Assembly: GCF_963678635.1 (NCBI RefSeq)
Contig: NC_087067.1
Location: 39,140,379-39,204,378 of the forward strand
Origin: Symsagittifera roscoffensis
Lineage: Eukaryota; Xenacoelomorpha; Acoela; Convolutidae
DNA length: 64,000 nucleotides
Reading direction: 5' to 3'
Shown: positions 51,465 to 62,160 of the stretch, in pieces
Layout: every line of letters begins with the position of its first letter
Numbering within the stretch: position 1 is the stretch's first letter
Notes under the pieces: model-generated
Told to the model about the DNA's origin: nothing
The model's database searches: none
What the model saw: only the letters and a program-made list of their open reading frames with translations
Program-made: the position numbers and the translations under genes

Positions 51465-52001
51465 TTCCGACTTTCGATACGGAAGTAACGGAATATTTGT
51501 GCTCGGGGTGGGTTTTTTTTACTTCAGACAAATTTCGACTTTTTAACTAGCCATTTTTGACGGTATTTTTTAAATATCATTCAAAAGGTATTGTTGTCCT
51601 GAGCTTAAATTTGAAAAGATATTTCACCTGTGATCATTTTTCGTAAAGTTATTAGGATTTAAAGGTTGCCAGTTTGGTAATTTTGAGCAATTTGGGACAA
51701 TTAACGCGCAATATAATTCGCGCTAATAACGCGTAAGCGAGATTTAATCCGTCTTATGGCAAATAAGCTTCGTTCAACCAATTTGGAACGATTTATAAAT
51801 TGATTTGTTACAAGGAACGAAATCTATCTTTTTGTACTTTATTTTGCGTGTGGGGAGATGATTTTCATAAAAAGTTTCAAATTTTAGAAAAAAAATTCAT
51901 TTTAATTTGAATTTAATTTTTTTATGTATTACTGCTGCTCAATAAACCTTAAAAGGCAGTCGGAATATTCAGGGCTTCGCCCTGATACGAGCAGTCTTGT
52001 T
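51463..52001 (+). mobile_element. Helentron-like element, copy B
   Basis: Near full length (about 539 bp), with terminal TGTTCCGACT, AGTCGGAATA inside the 3' end, hairpin AGGGCTTCGCCCT and end GCAGTCTTGT. It sits exactly between two ~110-bp direct repeats. Confidence 0.65.
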
Positions 52002-52108
52002 TAAATTTTGATAATAGTATTTTGCTGAGCATTAAAAAACATCAACAAAAGAACTACTGCATCTAATATTTCAGGAAAACTACTGCTACAATCTGTGCAC
52101 AGGATTTT
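51999..52108. repeat. ~110-bp direct repeat, right copy
   Basis: Partner of 51353-51464. Confidence 0.9.
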
Positions 52109-53020
52109 CATTCTTTGTCATCAAAGCTCTGTTTTCAAAATTTCTCTGTCGTCAAAAAATATATTACCATTTTTGACTCCGGACCAAGTATTTCTTTCAA
52201 TTTGTTTTTGTCGTTTTTCGGCGACTCAAAGAGTAATTCAAGCTCATCAGTTTCCCTATGAACATTTGAGTTCTTCAATTCAAGTCGCTTATTTTTTTGG
52301 GAGGATGTTTCCACAGCAAGAACTCCTTTAAAACTACTTATGATATATTGGCAAACTTTGAAGAGAGTTTTTTCAAATTTTGACTCATCTTAGTCTTTTC
52401 AAATAGTTGTATCTAGCATATGTAAACATTTTAACCCTATATCTTAACTAGTTGTATAAAAAAGAGAAAAAAAAACGTAAAATTTTTTTCTTAATTTGCT
52501 CGCTGAAATCATAAAGTTGCAATTTTTATGTCCCGTGACTGTACATTTGTTCTTCAAAAAAGAAAAAATCTGCCATAAGAGCCTTTTTAAGGCATGTTGA
52601 CCAGAAACTGATGTTAGAAAATAACACCAAACTCAGTCGGTTTTCTTGAGGGTCGAGGGAACGGAAAGGTATTTTTCAGCCCCCAAAACCTTCAAGATCC
52701 ATTCTCCAAATCCACTCCTTTTATCATGAAAATCTGGCTATTATGATTTTAAAATTTTTTTATTCAATAGATGATACAGATTTTTTCTTGACAAATTTTT
52801 GAGAGCTTCGAATTCTTCGAATTAAATCTGGTCGCTCAATTTTTCCGTCAATATAATTAATACAGTTTTCATTTAAAAAATCTGTTAAACAACATAAAAG
52901 TAGAGCCATTTATCACGAAGTTTGAAAAAATAGATTCAATTGTGATCAAAAGATTTGTTCAAGGAAGTTACCAGAAAAAGATTGATCAATCTAAAATAAA
53001 AACTGATTGAATTTTTGAGC
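52109..53020. other. Region upstream of the secreted-protein gene; one weak exon-like patch
   Basis: On the minus strand, about 52330-52180 reads as a charged helix (KNKRLELKNSNVHRETDELE) ending ATG|GTAATA, which could be a worn exon with a donor. I could not fix an acceptor or family. Otherwise it is AT-rich. The promoter of the gene starting at 53021 should lie here, but no TATA box in a persuasive position was found. Confidence 0.25.
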
Positions 53021-53532
53021 ATGCTCTCCAAGCAAGTTTTTTTCCTTTTTTTGCTTCAACTGCATGCGGTTCAAGCTACTGAGAGGTGGGCAAATTTTGG
53101 GGCATATTGCTTCTATGGCAAGACCATAGGTGAGTACATTAAATAGTCTAAATAGTGGTACCAAAATTTGTTCTGTAAACAAATATCTTTCATGGTTCAC
53201 TCATGGATTTATATTCCTGTAGAAAATTACTTCGTTCATTTTTTTCAGAGAAGAAAGACTTGATTTGTCGTTGCATGAGAAGAACGATGAAGAAACTTGA
53301 TATTCCGATACCTAAAAAGTTTACCGCTTGTTGCAATGATATGTCAGAGGAGTGTTTCTCAGACAGGAGAAAATGTGTTATTGAAATGGTTGCGCGATGT
53401 AATCCTGAAGAACCTGGAAAAAATTTGAATGGAACAGAAGTTGAAGAAACGCTGATGCAAATTGAAAAGTATAGCCATAAACTCAGAGTGACAGTTCGTG
53501 TTTTGTATCAAATGTTGTCATCTTTTTTCTAA
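53021..53532 (+). CDS. Small secreted eight-cysteine protein (two exons)
   Basis: Exon 1 (53021-53129) starts with an ATG and encodes a clear signal peptide (MLSKQVFFLFLLQLHAVQA) and then ERWANFGAYCFYG. It ends ATAG|GTGAGTAC. The 119-bp intron (53130-53248) ends TTTTTTTCAG. Exon 2 (53249-53532) restores the frame through a phase-1 junction, common in secreted proteins, and ends at TAA 53530. The predicted precursor is 130 residues. The mature part has eight cysteines (AYC, ICRC, ACC, EEC, RKC, ARC), enough for four disulfides. The W.NFG.YC opening and ACC...C spacing faintly recall secretory phospholipase A2, but the catalytic HD pair is absent. No family is assigned. Signal peptide, donor, acceptor and frame agree, so a real gene is likely; expression is unknown. 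Confidence 0.65.
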
Positions 53533-53922
53533 TTTCTTTTGATTAAGTGTTAAATTGAATGTTTGCTTAGTTGACATTACCAAAATTGAAATAGTTTTTG
53601 ATAATGCACAGTTTGGCCTCGTAATGAATGCGTTCGTGGTACAGATGATGGATTAGATTATGCTTCACGTTGCATTCAGCTCTAAAAAGCTTGCTTACAA
53701 ATAATTTTTTCTGGAACATTGCCTAACAAAGGAATTTGTTCATTCTGACAGTGTCAATGCCGAGCAAAAGCAGAGAAAAAGCCGCGCCAATTAAATGATT
53801 GAGCCATATTCATCCACAGTTTAAAGTACGGTCTTAATTGAGTATTCGAAGGTCACTCGAATCATTCCGCGAAAAATCAGATAGGAAAAATTAGATAAAA
53901 TATCCAAGTAACAACAGACTTT
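53533..53922. other. Downstream flank, no gene seen
   Basis: 3' side of the secreted-protein gene. No canonical AATAAA was located soon after the stop, and nothing else is recognisable. Confidence 0.35.
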
Positions 53923-53923
53923 T

Positions 53924-54644
53924 TGTTCCGACTTTCCATACGAAAGTAACGGAATATTTGTGCTCGGAGTGGGTTTTTTTTCTTCAGACCAATTTTGACT
54001 TTTTAACTAGCCGTTTTGACGGAATTTTTTAATATCATTTAAAAGGTTATGTTGTTCTGAGCTCAAATTTGAAAAGATATTTCACCTGTGATTATTTTTG
54101 GTGAGGTTATGGGGGTTTAAAGATTGCCATTTTGGCAAATTTGGGACAACTAGCGCGCGATTTTTCGAGCTCTCCCAAAGCACTGTTTTGCCCCCATTTT
54201 GGCAAAATTTCTGCGCCGCAGGCATATTTTTGAAAAAACTGTCAAAAAAGCCGTTTTTGGGCACTTTTTGAAAAATTTTGACAAAAAATCGCGTTTTTTT
54301 TGGCGCGCGCTCCCCCTCAAAATTAGTAAATATTGGCGCCAAAGGTGCCTTTAGAAAAATCTTAGGGTCGGTCGGCCAAAAATGGATTTCTGAAAAAATA
54401 TCAAAGGGGGGACCCTTTGGGTCGGCAGGTGGTCAAATCCCTGAGGGAAAGGCGTCCGCCCCCCATCGCCCCCCCCCCCTAAATCCGCTTCTGGTACTTT
54501 ATATGGCGTGTGGGGGGATGATTTTCATAAAAAAATTTCATTTTATTTTATTTCATTAAATTTTTTTATGTATTACTGCTGCTCAATAAACCTTAAAAGG
54601 CAGTCGGAACATTCAGGGCTTCGCCCTGATACAAGTAGTCTTGT
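53924..54644 (+). mobile_element. Helentron-like element, copy C (with hAT-like MITE inside)
   Basis: 5' end TGTTCCGACTTTCC, 3' block CAGTCGGAACATTCAGGGCTT with intact GGGCTTCGCCC hairpin, and end GTAGTCTTGT. The middle is replaced at about 54160-54493 by the MITE, after which the sequence resumes at TACTTTATATGGCGTGTGGG. Confidence 0.65.
54160..54493 (+). mobile_element. hAT-like MITE, copy 2
   Basis: The right end, CTAAATCCGCTTCTG, is a diverged CAGGGGCGGAT-type terminus, preceded by a C-rich run. The interior matches the inverse of 47316-47593. The left end is not clean; neighbouring Helentron sequence has been lost there, so no target duplication can be shown. Confidence 0.6.
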
Positions 54645-54766
54645 TTGAATTTGTTGTTTTTACATTTTTGTTTTGTGAAAACGGTGATAGGTCGTCTGCG
54701 TTGAGAGCAAGGAAAGTCTTACGGTTGATTATAGCCGAATTTTCGCCACCAAAGTATTTCTATTTT

Positions 54767-54895
54767 TGTTCCGAATGTTTTTGCTAGGGGTGGTTTTTTC
54801 TGCAAATTTGCAAACTTGCAAATTTTGGTGGAAAAGTTGTGATGTCTTCTTTTGACAGAAAAGCAATAATGTCTTGAGCATTCTAGCTCCCAGCG
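54767..54895 (+). mobile_element. Helentron-like element, worn 5' fragment (copy G)
   Basis: TGTTCCGAATGTTTTTGCTAG followed by GGGTGGTTTTTTCTGCAAA parallels the first ~80 bases of the family. The 3' part is missing. Confidence 0.35.
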
Positions 54896-55028
54896 AAAAA
54901 AACTTTTAATATTAGATCAAAGGGGCGTGTGGGGGTTGGGGGACCCTTTTGGCAATCCCTACTCGATTCGAAGAAACAGTAGAGTTCTTGTCCTTGTTAT
55001 GGAATGACGGAACATATTTTTGGGATCA

Positions 55029-55310
55029 TCATAGGTAGCAACGTGGCTGGCATTCTGTCCAAATTCCATTTATGTATATTGATTCCTGCTGTAATTTATC
55101 TTTTTCCCATTCTTTGGTGAAGCAATCTGCAGCACATCCATATATATCTTTCATAGGATCACGTTTGGCACTGCTTTTCCAGAATTTAAGAAAAACACAC
55201 AGCGTTTGAGAGCCCTCGGCCCCTTCTTTGATTGGCTCGACGCAAATATTGGCTAGTTCCAAAGCTTTCTTGAGCAATCTTGATATGCTGTGGTGAAAAG
55301 TTGGTCGCAA
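55029..55310 (-). CDS. Possible exon of a cysteine-containing protein
   Basis: 93 open codons ending TGA. The reading is protein-like (LLKKALELANICVEPIKEG, TLCVFLKFWKSS, YGCAADCFTKEWEKD, TECQPRC) with six cysteines. Upstream on the minus strand a similar-looking reading continues in other frames (KACSMWEKTIKNWTKKK), so an exon with a frameshift, or a pseudogene, is possible. It is about 1.5 kb from the secreted-protein gene but shows no clear similarity to it. No start or splice sites fixed. Confidence 0.3.
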   Translation of the reverse strand: MRPTFHHSISRLLKKALELANICVEPIKEGAEGSQTLCVFLKFWKSSAKRDPMKDIYGCAADCFTKEWEKDKLQQESIYINGIWTECQPRCYL

Positions 55311-55429
55311 TGTTTTGAATTGATATCTTCTTCTTTGTCCAGTTTTTGATAGTCTTTTCCCACATTGAGCACGCCTTCACAATCGGAGTGTGTAAAGCTT
55401 TAGGACTGATTGTAATTGATTTAGGTTTA

Positions 55430-55951
55430 TTGTTCCGACTTTCGATACGAAAGTAACGGAATATTTGTGCTCGGGGTGGGTTTTTTTTTCTTCAGACAAA
55501 TTTCGACTTTTTAACTAGCCATTTTTGACGGAACTTTTTTATATCATTCAAAAGGTATTGTTGTACTGAGCTTAAATTTGAAATGATAATTCACCTGTGA
55601 TCATTTTTGTTTAAAGCTTGCCATTTTGGCCATTTTGACCATTTTGGGACAATTAACGCGCGATATAATTCGAGCTATGAACGCGTGAGCGGAGACTTAA
55701 TCCGTCTTATAAATCGTTCTAAATTGGTTGAAAGAAGCTTATTTGCCATAATTGGTTTGTTTCAAGGAACGAAACCTATCCTTTTGTACTTTAAATGGCG
55801 TGTAGGGGGATGCTTTTCATAAAAAATTTCAAATTTAAAAAAAAATTCATTTTATTTTATTTCATTTAATTTTTTGATGTTATTACTGCTCCATAAACCT
55901 TAAAAGGCAGTCGGAACATTCAGGGCTTCGCCCTGATACGAGCAGTCTTGT
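55430..55951 (+). mobile_element. Helentron-like element, copy D
   Basis: Near full length. Perfect 5' palindrome ACTTTCGATACGAAAGT, AGTCGGAACA inside the 3' end, perfect hairpin TCAGGGCTTCGCCCTGA and end GAGCAGTCTTGT. Confidence 0.68.
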
Positions 55952-56044
55952 CTGAATGTCCGTTTGCCGAAGATTTATATGTTTCCCCGAGTATCATGAA
56001 ACAATTATACCCAAAGAAAACTGAACGCATGAGAACTTTACTTT

Positions 56045-56574
56045 TTGTTCCGACTTTCGATGCGAAAGCAACGGAATGTTTTTTGCTCGGGGTGGGTTTT
56101 TTTCTTCAGACAAATTTCGACTTTTCAACTAGCCATTTTTGACGGAATTTTTTATATCCTTCAAAAGCTATTGTTGCCCTAAGCTTAAATTTGAAAAGAT
56201 ATTTAACCTGTGATTATTTTTCGATAATTTATGGGACTAAAGATAGCCATTTTAACCAATTTGGGACAATTAACGCGCGATATGTTTCGCGCAATTAACA
56301 CGTAAGCGGAGATTTAATCCGTCTTAGAAACCGTTCCAAATTGGTTGAAAGAAAAGTTATTTGCCATGATTGATTTGTTACAATGAGCGAAATATATTCT
56401 TTATACTTTATATGTCGTGTGGGGAGATGATTTCAAAAAAAAATTCAAACTTTAGATTTTTTTTTCATTTAATTTTTTTAAATTTATTTTTTTTGTAATT
56501 GTTTTTTACTGCTCCATAAACCCTAAAAGGCAGTCGGAACATTCAGGGCTTCGCCCTGATACGAGCAGTCTTGT
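56045..56574 (+). mobile_element. Helentron-like element, copy E
   Basis: TGTTCCGACTTTCGATGCGAAAG start, AGTCGGAACA and perfect 3' hairpin, end GAGCAGTCTTGT. Lies only about 95 bp after copy D. Confidence 0.68.
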
Positions 56575-57140
56575 TCAATTTTCAATTGAAACTTTGTGTC
56601 AAGTTATTACCGGTGATGGATCATGTTAACTTCCGCAACCTCATGCATATAGTGTTAACTGTATTTAAAAACATTTGAGGCAATTAAAATTGTCAGCTAG
56701 ACTATACTGGAAAGTGATGACCATATAATTTTTGAAAAATTAGTTTCTTCAAAAAAGATCTTTGATCGTGAAATCTCATCATTCGCAGGTGGAATTATTA
56801 AATTTTAGACAGCTATTTAAACCGTTGACCGAACAGAAATTAAGATAAGTTTATTTTCTTGATGAGAGAAATTTGGGAACTTAACCTTATTATAAAATTA
56901 AGTGCATAGAGTTTTGAGTAAGTTTGTCAACATTGCATTTTGACATACTTAATTTTGGCACGGTGCCAAAAATTTGGGAAAAATGAAGTATAGTTTTAAA
57001 ATTGTTAGCCTGAAAAATCTTCATTTTTTGAATTAGACCAGAGTTTTTGGGCCTAATATCGCATGTTGTGATAGTTACAAAATAAGGGATGGATGCACAC
57101 GAGAGAGTAAGAAATCATTTACTTTGTTCAATTATGGTCA
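56575..57140. other. Spacer between Helentron-like copies, nothing recognised
   Basis: No gene or repeat assigned. Confidence 0.4.
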
Positions 57141-57680
57141 TTGTTCCGACTTTCGATACGAAAGTAACGGAATATTTGTGCGCGGGGTGGGTTTTTTTTC
57201 TTCAGACAAATTTCGACTTTTTAACTAGCCATTTTTGACGAATTTTTTTATATCATTCGAAAGCCATTGTTGTCCTGAGCTTAAATTTGAAAAGATATTT
57301 TACCTGTGATCATTTTGCGTAAAGTTATGAGGGTTTAAAGGTTTCCATTTTGGCCATTTGGACTAATTTGGGACAATTAACGCGCGATATAATTCGCGCT
57401 ATTAACGCGTAAGCGGAGATTTAATCCGTCTTATAAATTGTTCCAAATTAGTTGAACGAAGCTTATTTGCCATAATTGAATTGTTACAAGGAACGAAATC
57501 TATCTTTTTGTACTTTATATGGCGTGTGGGGGATAATTTTTATTTAAAAAATTTCAAATTAAAAAAAAAAATTTTATTTTATTTTATTTCATTTAATTTT
57601 TTATGTTATTACTGCTGCTCCATAAACCTTAAAAGGCAGTCGGAACATTCAGGGCTTCGCCCTGATACGAGCAGTCTTGT
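57141..57680 (+). mobile_element. Helentron-like element, copy F
   Basis: 540 bp, the best reference copy: perfect 5' palindrome, internal ATTAACGCG(C/T) repeats and CGGAGATTTAATCCG, AGTCGGAACA, perfect 3' hairpin, end GAGCAGTCTTGT. TTATGGT occurs just before and just after, which may be a chance or a true 7-bp duplication. Confidence 0.7.
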
Positions 57681-57814
57681 TTATGGTTTATTTGGCCCTC
57701 TTGCTTTTTATTTATCCAGATGCATTACCTTCTGTTCCCAGTATTTTTACATTTGGACAGACAACGCGATTGACATTTTTCACGGTATAGTTTGAAGTAA
57801 TTTATTTGTTTATT

Positions 57815-58155
57815 CTGTCAGCTTCTGAAGAAAGTGACGTGTGCAATGTACTCGGATGCAATTTTTTTCTGATCAAAATCGATGTTTTAATTAGCCTTTT
57901 TGGGCTGATAATTTTTTACCATCCGAGAAGTATTGCTCTCAGTAGTTTGAACAATTTTTTTTTCGGACAATCTAATTTGGGATTAGTTTTTGGCTATTTC
58001 TCAGTTTTCAATTAAAGCAGCCAAATCGGCAAATTAAATCTGCCCAAGTGTCAGTCACATGCCATTTCAAAAGACCCCCCCCCCCTTTGGATGCCGCCTT
58101 ACATGACAGTAGGAGAACTCTAGCGCTGCGCCTTATTTTGAGCTGTTTTTTTTGT
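57815..58155 (+). mobile_element. Helentron-like element, highly diverged copy H
   Basis: Follows the family layout at lower similarity: CTCGGATGCAATTTTTTTCTG, ATTAGCCTTTTTGGGC, TTGCTCTCAGT and a 3' part GACAGTAGGAGAAC followed by an AGCGCTGCGCCTT hairpin-like segment and GAGCTGTTTTT. Older than copies A to F. Confidence 0.45.
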
Positions 58156-58846
58156 AGGTTATTCTAAATTTTGAAAAACGAATGGAATTTTTGAGCTCAA
58201 TTTTTTTTCCAGGCACATTTTGATTTTTTTTTCAAAAGTCATCGGCCTCGTCTATTTTTTCAAACTGGTCGTCTATTTTTTCAATTTTGGTCTGGGAAAA
58301 GATCGGTCTGATAAAAAGCCGGTCTGGTAAAAGACCTAACCGCCTTCAGGAAGTGTAACTCATAGCATACCTTTCTGTGAAAGCACCAGTGATAACAGTC
58401 ACCCCTTTGACCGAAAAGATAACTTAAGTAACTGTTTCTGAAAACAATTTTATCGTTGTTTTTTGTTAGATTCAGAAGCCTGGCTTCATAAATTGTTTAA
58501 AGATATTGCCCAAAACTGAGTTTTAATTGCTCATAGAAAGTTGCTAGTCCTTTGAACTCAAAATTATTGAAGGTTATCAAGGTTATTGCAGTGACAAACG
58601 GTTGATTAATAAGGAGCGAGTTAATGAGATTTGAGTGATAGTTCCATTAGTAGTTCAGATCAAATATATATAGTAAATTACCCGCTTACAGTTGCTCGAA
58701 CCAATGACTAAAGGTCTTGTTTCACCAGCCAATCTTAATAAAAATCGAGAAGTGATTTTTCAGTATGAACCGAATAAGAAAGATCAATTCCAGTTCAGTT
58801 ACGAAAATTAACAAAATCTTTCAGATTTTTCTTAACCAGCTGACCT
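58156..58846. other. AT-rich stretch, no gene seen
   Basis: Short direct repeats (TCGTCTATTTTTTCAA twice near 58250-58290 and GGTCTGG.AAAAGA three times near 58290-58340) but no gene signal. Confidence 0.4.
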
Positions 58847-59218
58847 TTAGGTCTGATGCCAGCAACTGATACTGAGTAGCCCAAGAGTAGCCGGATTGGT
58901 AGTATTTTTTTTATTGCAGTCGTCCTTTAATGCTACCATTGTCCTCATTATAATGAGTTGATTGTATTGGAAGAAAAGATCTAAGATTTCTCTGAGTGTG
59001 TTGTTGATGCAATTGTGTTGTTGAAATGCTGAGAAGGATTCTTCAATCCTTGAGACAGGCATCATATCTTGAACAAGCCTAGCTGGGTGTTTTTTACAAG
59101 CCATTTTTTGCTTCGTTAGTTTTTTCGATCCGTAATAGGCGTTTGGGAGATATATCTTTCCAAAAACAAGAATTATTTTTACCAATGTCGGTTGGGGGTA
59201 ATCTTCGACCATTATCAT
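58847..59218 (-). CDS. Unrecognised 123-codon ORF
   Basis: ATG start, 123 codons, stop. The middle is amphipathic-helix-like (RIEESFSAFQQHNCINNTLR, then EILDLFFQYNQL). No family, signal peptide or splice context is apparent. It is long for this AT-rich DNA, so it may be an exon, but chance is not excluded. Confidence 0.22.
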   Translation of the reverse strand: MIMVEDYPQPTLVKIILVFGKIYLPNAYYGSKKLTKQKMACKKHPARLVQDMMPVSRIEESFSAFQQHNCINNTLREILDLFFQYNQLIIMRTMVALKDDCNKKNTTNPATLGLLSISCWHQT

Positions 59219-59959
59219 GGAATTGAGGTGACGTTTGTGGTCTCAAGTCACCACAAGTAGTTGAGGCTTTGATTACACCTACAGACGGGCTTGTCTAACT
59301 GCTGGGGCAATGGTAAATCCTACTGATGGGTTCACCATGTCCTGCAGCTCCCCTTGTTGCCTCGATAAATTTGCAAAATTTGCACCAAGAAAAATGAGCC
59401 CAGGCATGGTCACTTTTGAATTTCACAATAAACTTGATACCAGATATTTTGCGTGCTTTGGTACTGAAATACCTGCATAATTGAGTAGCTACCAGGTGTA
59501 GTTTTGAGTAGATTCGAGCATTTCAAATCAAACAAAAAGAAAAGTATTTGTACTGAACTTGTGTTCATCATGTTTTTTAGGGTGGGAGCGGAGCCATGTA
59601 GAGTATTTTTTTAAAGGTGCACCAATATGCTTGACGAAATTGCCTTTAAGTCAGCACTTGTAAACTAGCTGCTTTTCAGTTTTCATATACCCATGATGAC
59701 AGTTTCCCATTTGGCAACCAAAATGATGAAGTTGAGGCAAAAAAACGTACCTAAATTGAAATTTTTCTCGATTTTTATACTTACTCCGACAACTGACCGA
59801 CGTCATTCTGATGTTCTACCCCTCTCTGATTCCTTAGTTATCTGGGTTGTCGTTGTTTTGTCTCTCAGTTTGGAAATTCGGACTTTTTTACTAACAAACC
59901 CGGTTTTCTGAAGGCTGGCCTAGCATTGTGTGCAATTTATTCTTCGATATTAATCTCAG
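59219..59959. other. No supported gene
   Basis: A polypyrimidine and AG at 59958-59959 may serve as acceptor for the next entry. No upstream exon with a matching donor could be chosen. Confidence 0.3.
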
Positions 59960-60078
59960 ATGTCCCTCAACAAGCTTTGCCAATTGGTGCAACAATTGCA
60001 ACAATCGCAACAACTGCCATTATTGCAACCATTGGCATATCTTTTTATACGTCTTTTTACCTAAAAAAAACTTGTTAA
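59960..60078 (+). CDS. Possible terminal exon encoding a transmembrane anchor
   Basis: After TATTAATCTCAG there are 38 open codons to a TAA (60076). They encode VPQQALPIG, then a strongly hydrophobic ~20-residue run rich in Ala, Thr and Ile, then FYLKKTC and the stop. This looks like a C-terminal membrane anchor with a short basic cytosolic tail. The DNA is also a CAACAATTG-type simple repeat, so a low-complexity artefact is a real alternative. Confidence 0.28.
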
Positions 60079-61574
60079 ATCTTCTGATTGTATTTGGGCA
60101 GATACTTCTCATATTATGCCGCTATTTGCATCTGCAGTAATTGTAAGCGTACATCTGCTGCCGAAAAATTTCATTATCCTTGGTTCTGAAGCTTTGATAG
60201 GATTTTGGCGTTTTTAGCAGCAACTTCAAGCTCTCTGGGCCAGCGGTAGGGTTTGTACCGTACTGTAGATGTTCCAATAATTTTTCTGAAAAACTCAGAT
60301 TTTCAAAAAAGCCATGCAAAGACATGAATGATATCCCCTATATTTGATGATATCACTCTTATGATATCACCCTTACATAATTTGTGTGAGACAGGAGTAA
60401 GACATTTCAGGCCGCTTCCAATGCATTATTTTTAAAGCGAGAGGATCAAACCTTTGGTTACTCTACGTTTGAGTAACCAAGATTTTTGCCCTTTGTGTTT
60501 TTGGTTACGAAAACAATCAAAAAATTTTGAGATAATAACAATTAAAAAATAAACATTTTTGGTTGATGGAAAAAAGCTAGTCATACAGTTTCCATACATG
60601 AAAAATTACTAATCATAGACCTTTCATGCAATTTTCTGTATTTATGGAATTGCATGAAAAGTGTTTGATTAGCATTTTTCCGTATATGAAAATTGTATGA
60701 CTAGACTTTTTGGTCAACCCAGGATAACCTCAATCACACGAAATCATACAACATCATACCAAATTGGTTCTGTTTTTTTCTCATTTTTCTCATTTTTCTC
60801 TGAGCTGAAATGTTATAAAACTTTTCTGGCGTCTGCAATTTTTTTTTGGTATTTTCAAACTCATTGATTACAACTGATTTTATTACAATCATAGAAACTC
60901 CATTTGCGATACTTTGACTACTGTGATTGATAATCACTGTTTTATAAGAATCTGTTTTGTTGTATATGTTTCAAAAGCAACTATGCAAATGGACATCCAC
61001 TTAATTGGTTTTATGAGACAGTTTAATGCATATAGGTATTTTTGTGTGATTTTCGTAATCATTCCCTATATGGCAAACATTTTCTCTTTCGCGAAAACGA
61101 GGATATAGGCCATCCGGTAGTTGATGGATAAACGTGTCAATGATAATTTGATTTAAAAGTTGAACAAGGATGGCCGGTTGCTGAGCAAGTAGAACATATT
61201 GTTCCGACCATTTTCTAAGAAAGAAAAAATATTTTTTTTTCATGCTTTTTTTCAAACTAGTGTTGTTTTGCGTGCAGTGTGATGAAAGATTATGAAGAAA
61301 CCTGTCGAAATTAAATATATTTGACAGTCAAATCATAAGTAAATCGGGCAACGGTTTTTGCTGGAAAATGATTAAAAAAACTAAAACAAAATTCAAAAAT
61401 TCAAAATTGTTTTGAATGACGTTAAAAAATAGCACAAAAAATGGCGCTTAAAATTTCAAAAAATGATTTTGCTAAAACTCCTTGGCTTAATCTTTTATAA
61501 CAAACCTGCTCGCTTGCAGCTTTAATTGCTTGAAATGAGACCAAAAATTGAAATATTTAACGTTTTCCTTAAAA
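60079..61574. other. AT-rich stretch, no gene seen
   Basis: Contains small inverted and direct repeats (for example TTTCATGCAATT and its inverse near 60620-60665) but no exon or transposon-protein signal. Confidence 0.4.
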
Positions 61575-61758
61575 CTGAGAAAAATTTTTCAACATTTTAA
61601 AATGTACTTCAAATCACGAGTGAAAGGGCTTTAAAATGATGTTTCACTTGATAGATTCCGCTGATTCCTTGCGGTACCTGGTTTTGCGTGGAAACAAAAA
61701 AACAATAACACGCCCAAATACAAAACTCCTCCCTAATTTCAATACTCGGAACAATGAC
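61575..61758. repeat. Interspersed repeat, copy 2 (partner at 1390-1576)
   Basis: Same orientation as the first copy, with many substitutions. Confidence 0.6.
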
Positions 61759-62092
61759 CGCAGTGTTTAAGCTTGTTGCAAGATGCATGGCGTATCAGAG
61801 AAACCAAGCTGAAAGCAAATGAAATTAATCATTAATAAACTATGGCCTAAAAAAACTAATGGAGAAACTAAAAATATATTTATCAATTTTTTTACCATTT
61901 GTATAAAAACTACGTCATAACGTTATTTTGCTAATTTTAGGCACCTTCACGAAACCTCGTAATCACGGGTTAAGTTTAGTATCAATGGCTTAATTTTTGT
62001 AAATTAAAAAAATTTTAAAAATTACAACAGTGTAAAAAAAGCTGTTTTTTTTCTTAGTTTCTGTAGTTTTTTTATTTGGGCACTTAGCACTT

Positions 62093-62160
62093 AGCTTAGT
62101 GGTAAGGCGATAACTTTGAAATCGTCAGATTGTATTCTCGATTCCATGCCATGGCAAGGA
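62093..62160 (+). repeat. tRNA-like sequence (tRNA relic or SINE head)
   Basis: TAGCTTAGTGGTAAGG fits an A box and TTCTCGATTCC fits a B box, 35-40 bases apart. The anticodon-stem region (GCGAT...ATCGT around AACTTTGAA) has a nine-base loop and the acceptor stem does not pair. It is a relic or SINE promoter, not a working tRNA. Confidence 0.35.

Noticed and set aside
54082-54559. Frames with ARSPSKLVNIGA-type peptides near 54.3 and 47.4 kb
   Set aside because: They are the two strands of the hAT-like MITE; no transposase similarity.
49835-58155. The ~540-bp family as tRNA-derived SINEs
   Set aside because: No polymerase III boxes and no A-rich or microsatellite tail; hairpin and inverted ends fit a DNA element better.
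62093-62160. Functional tRNA gene
   Set aside because: Nine-base anticodon loop and no acceptor stem; kept only as a tRNA-like relic.
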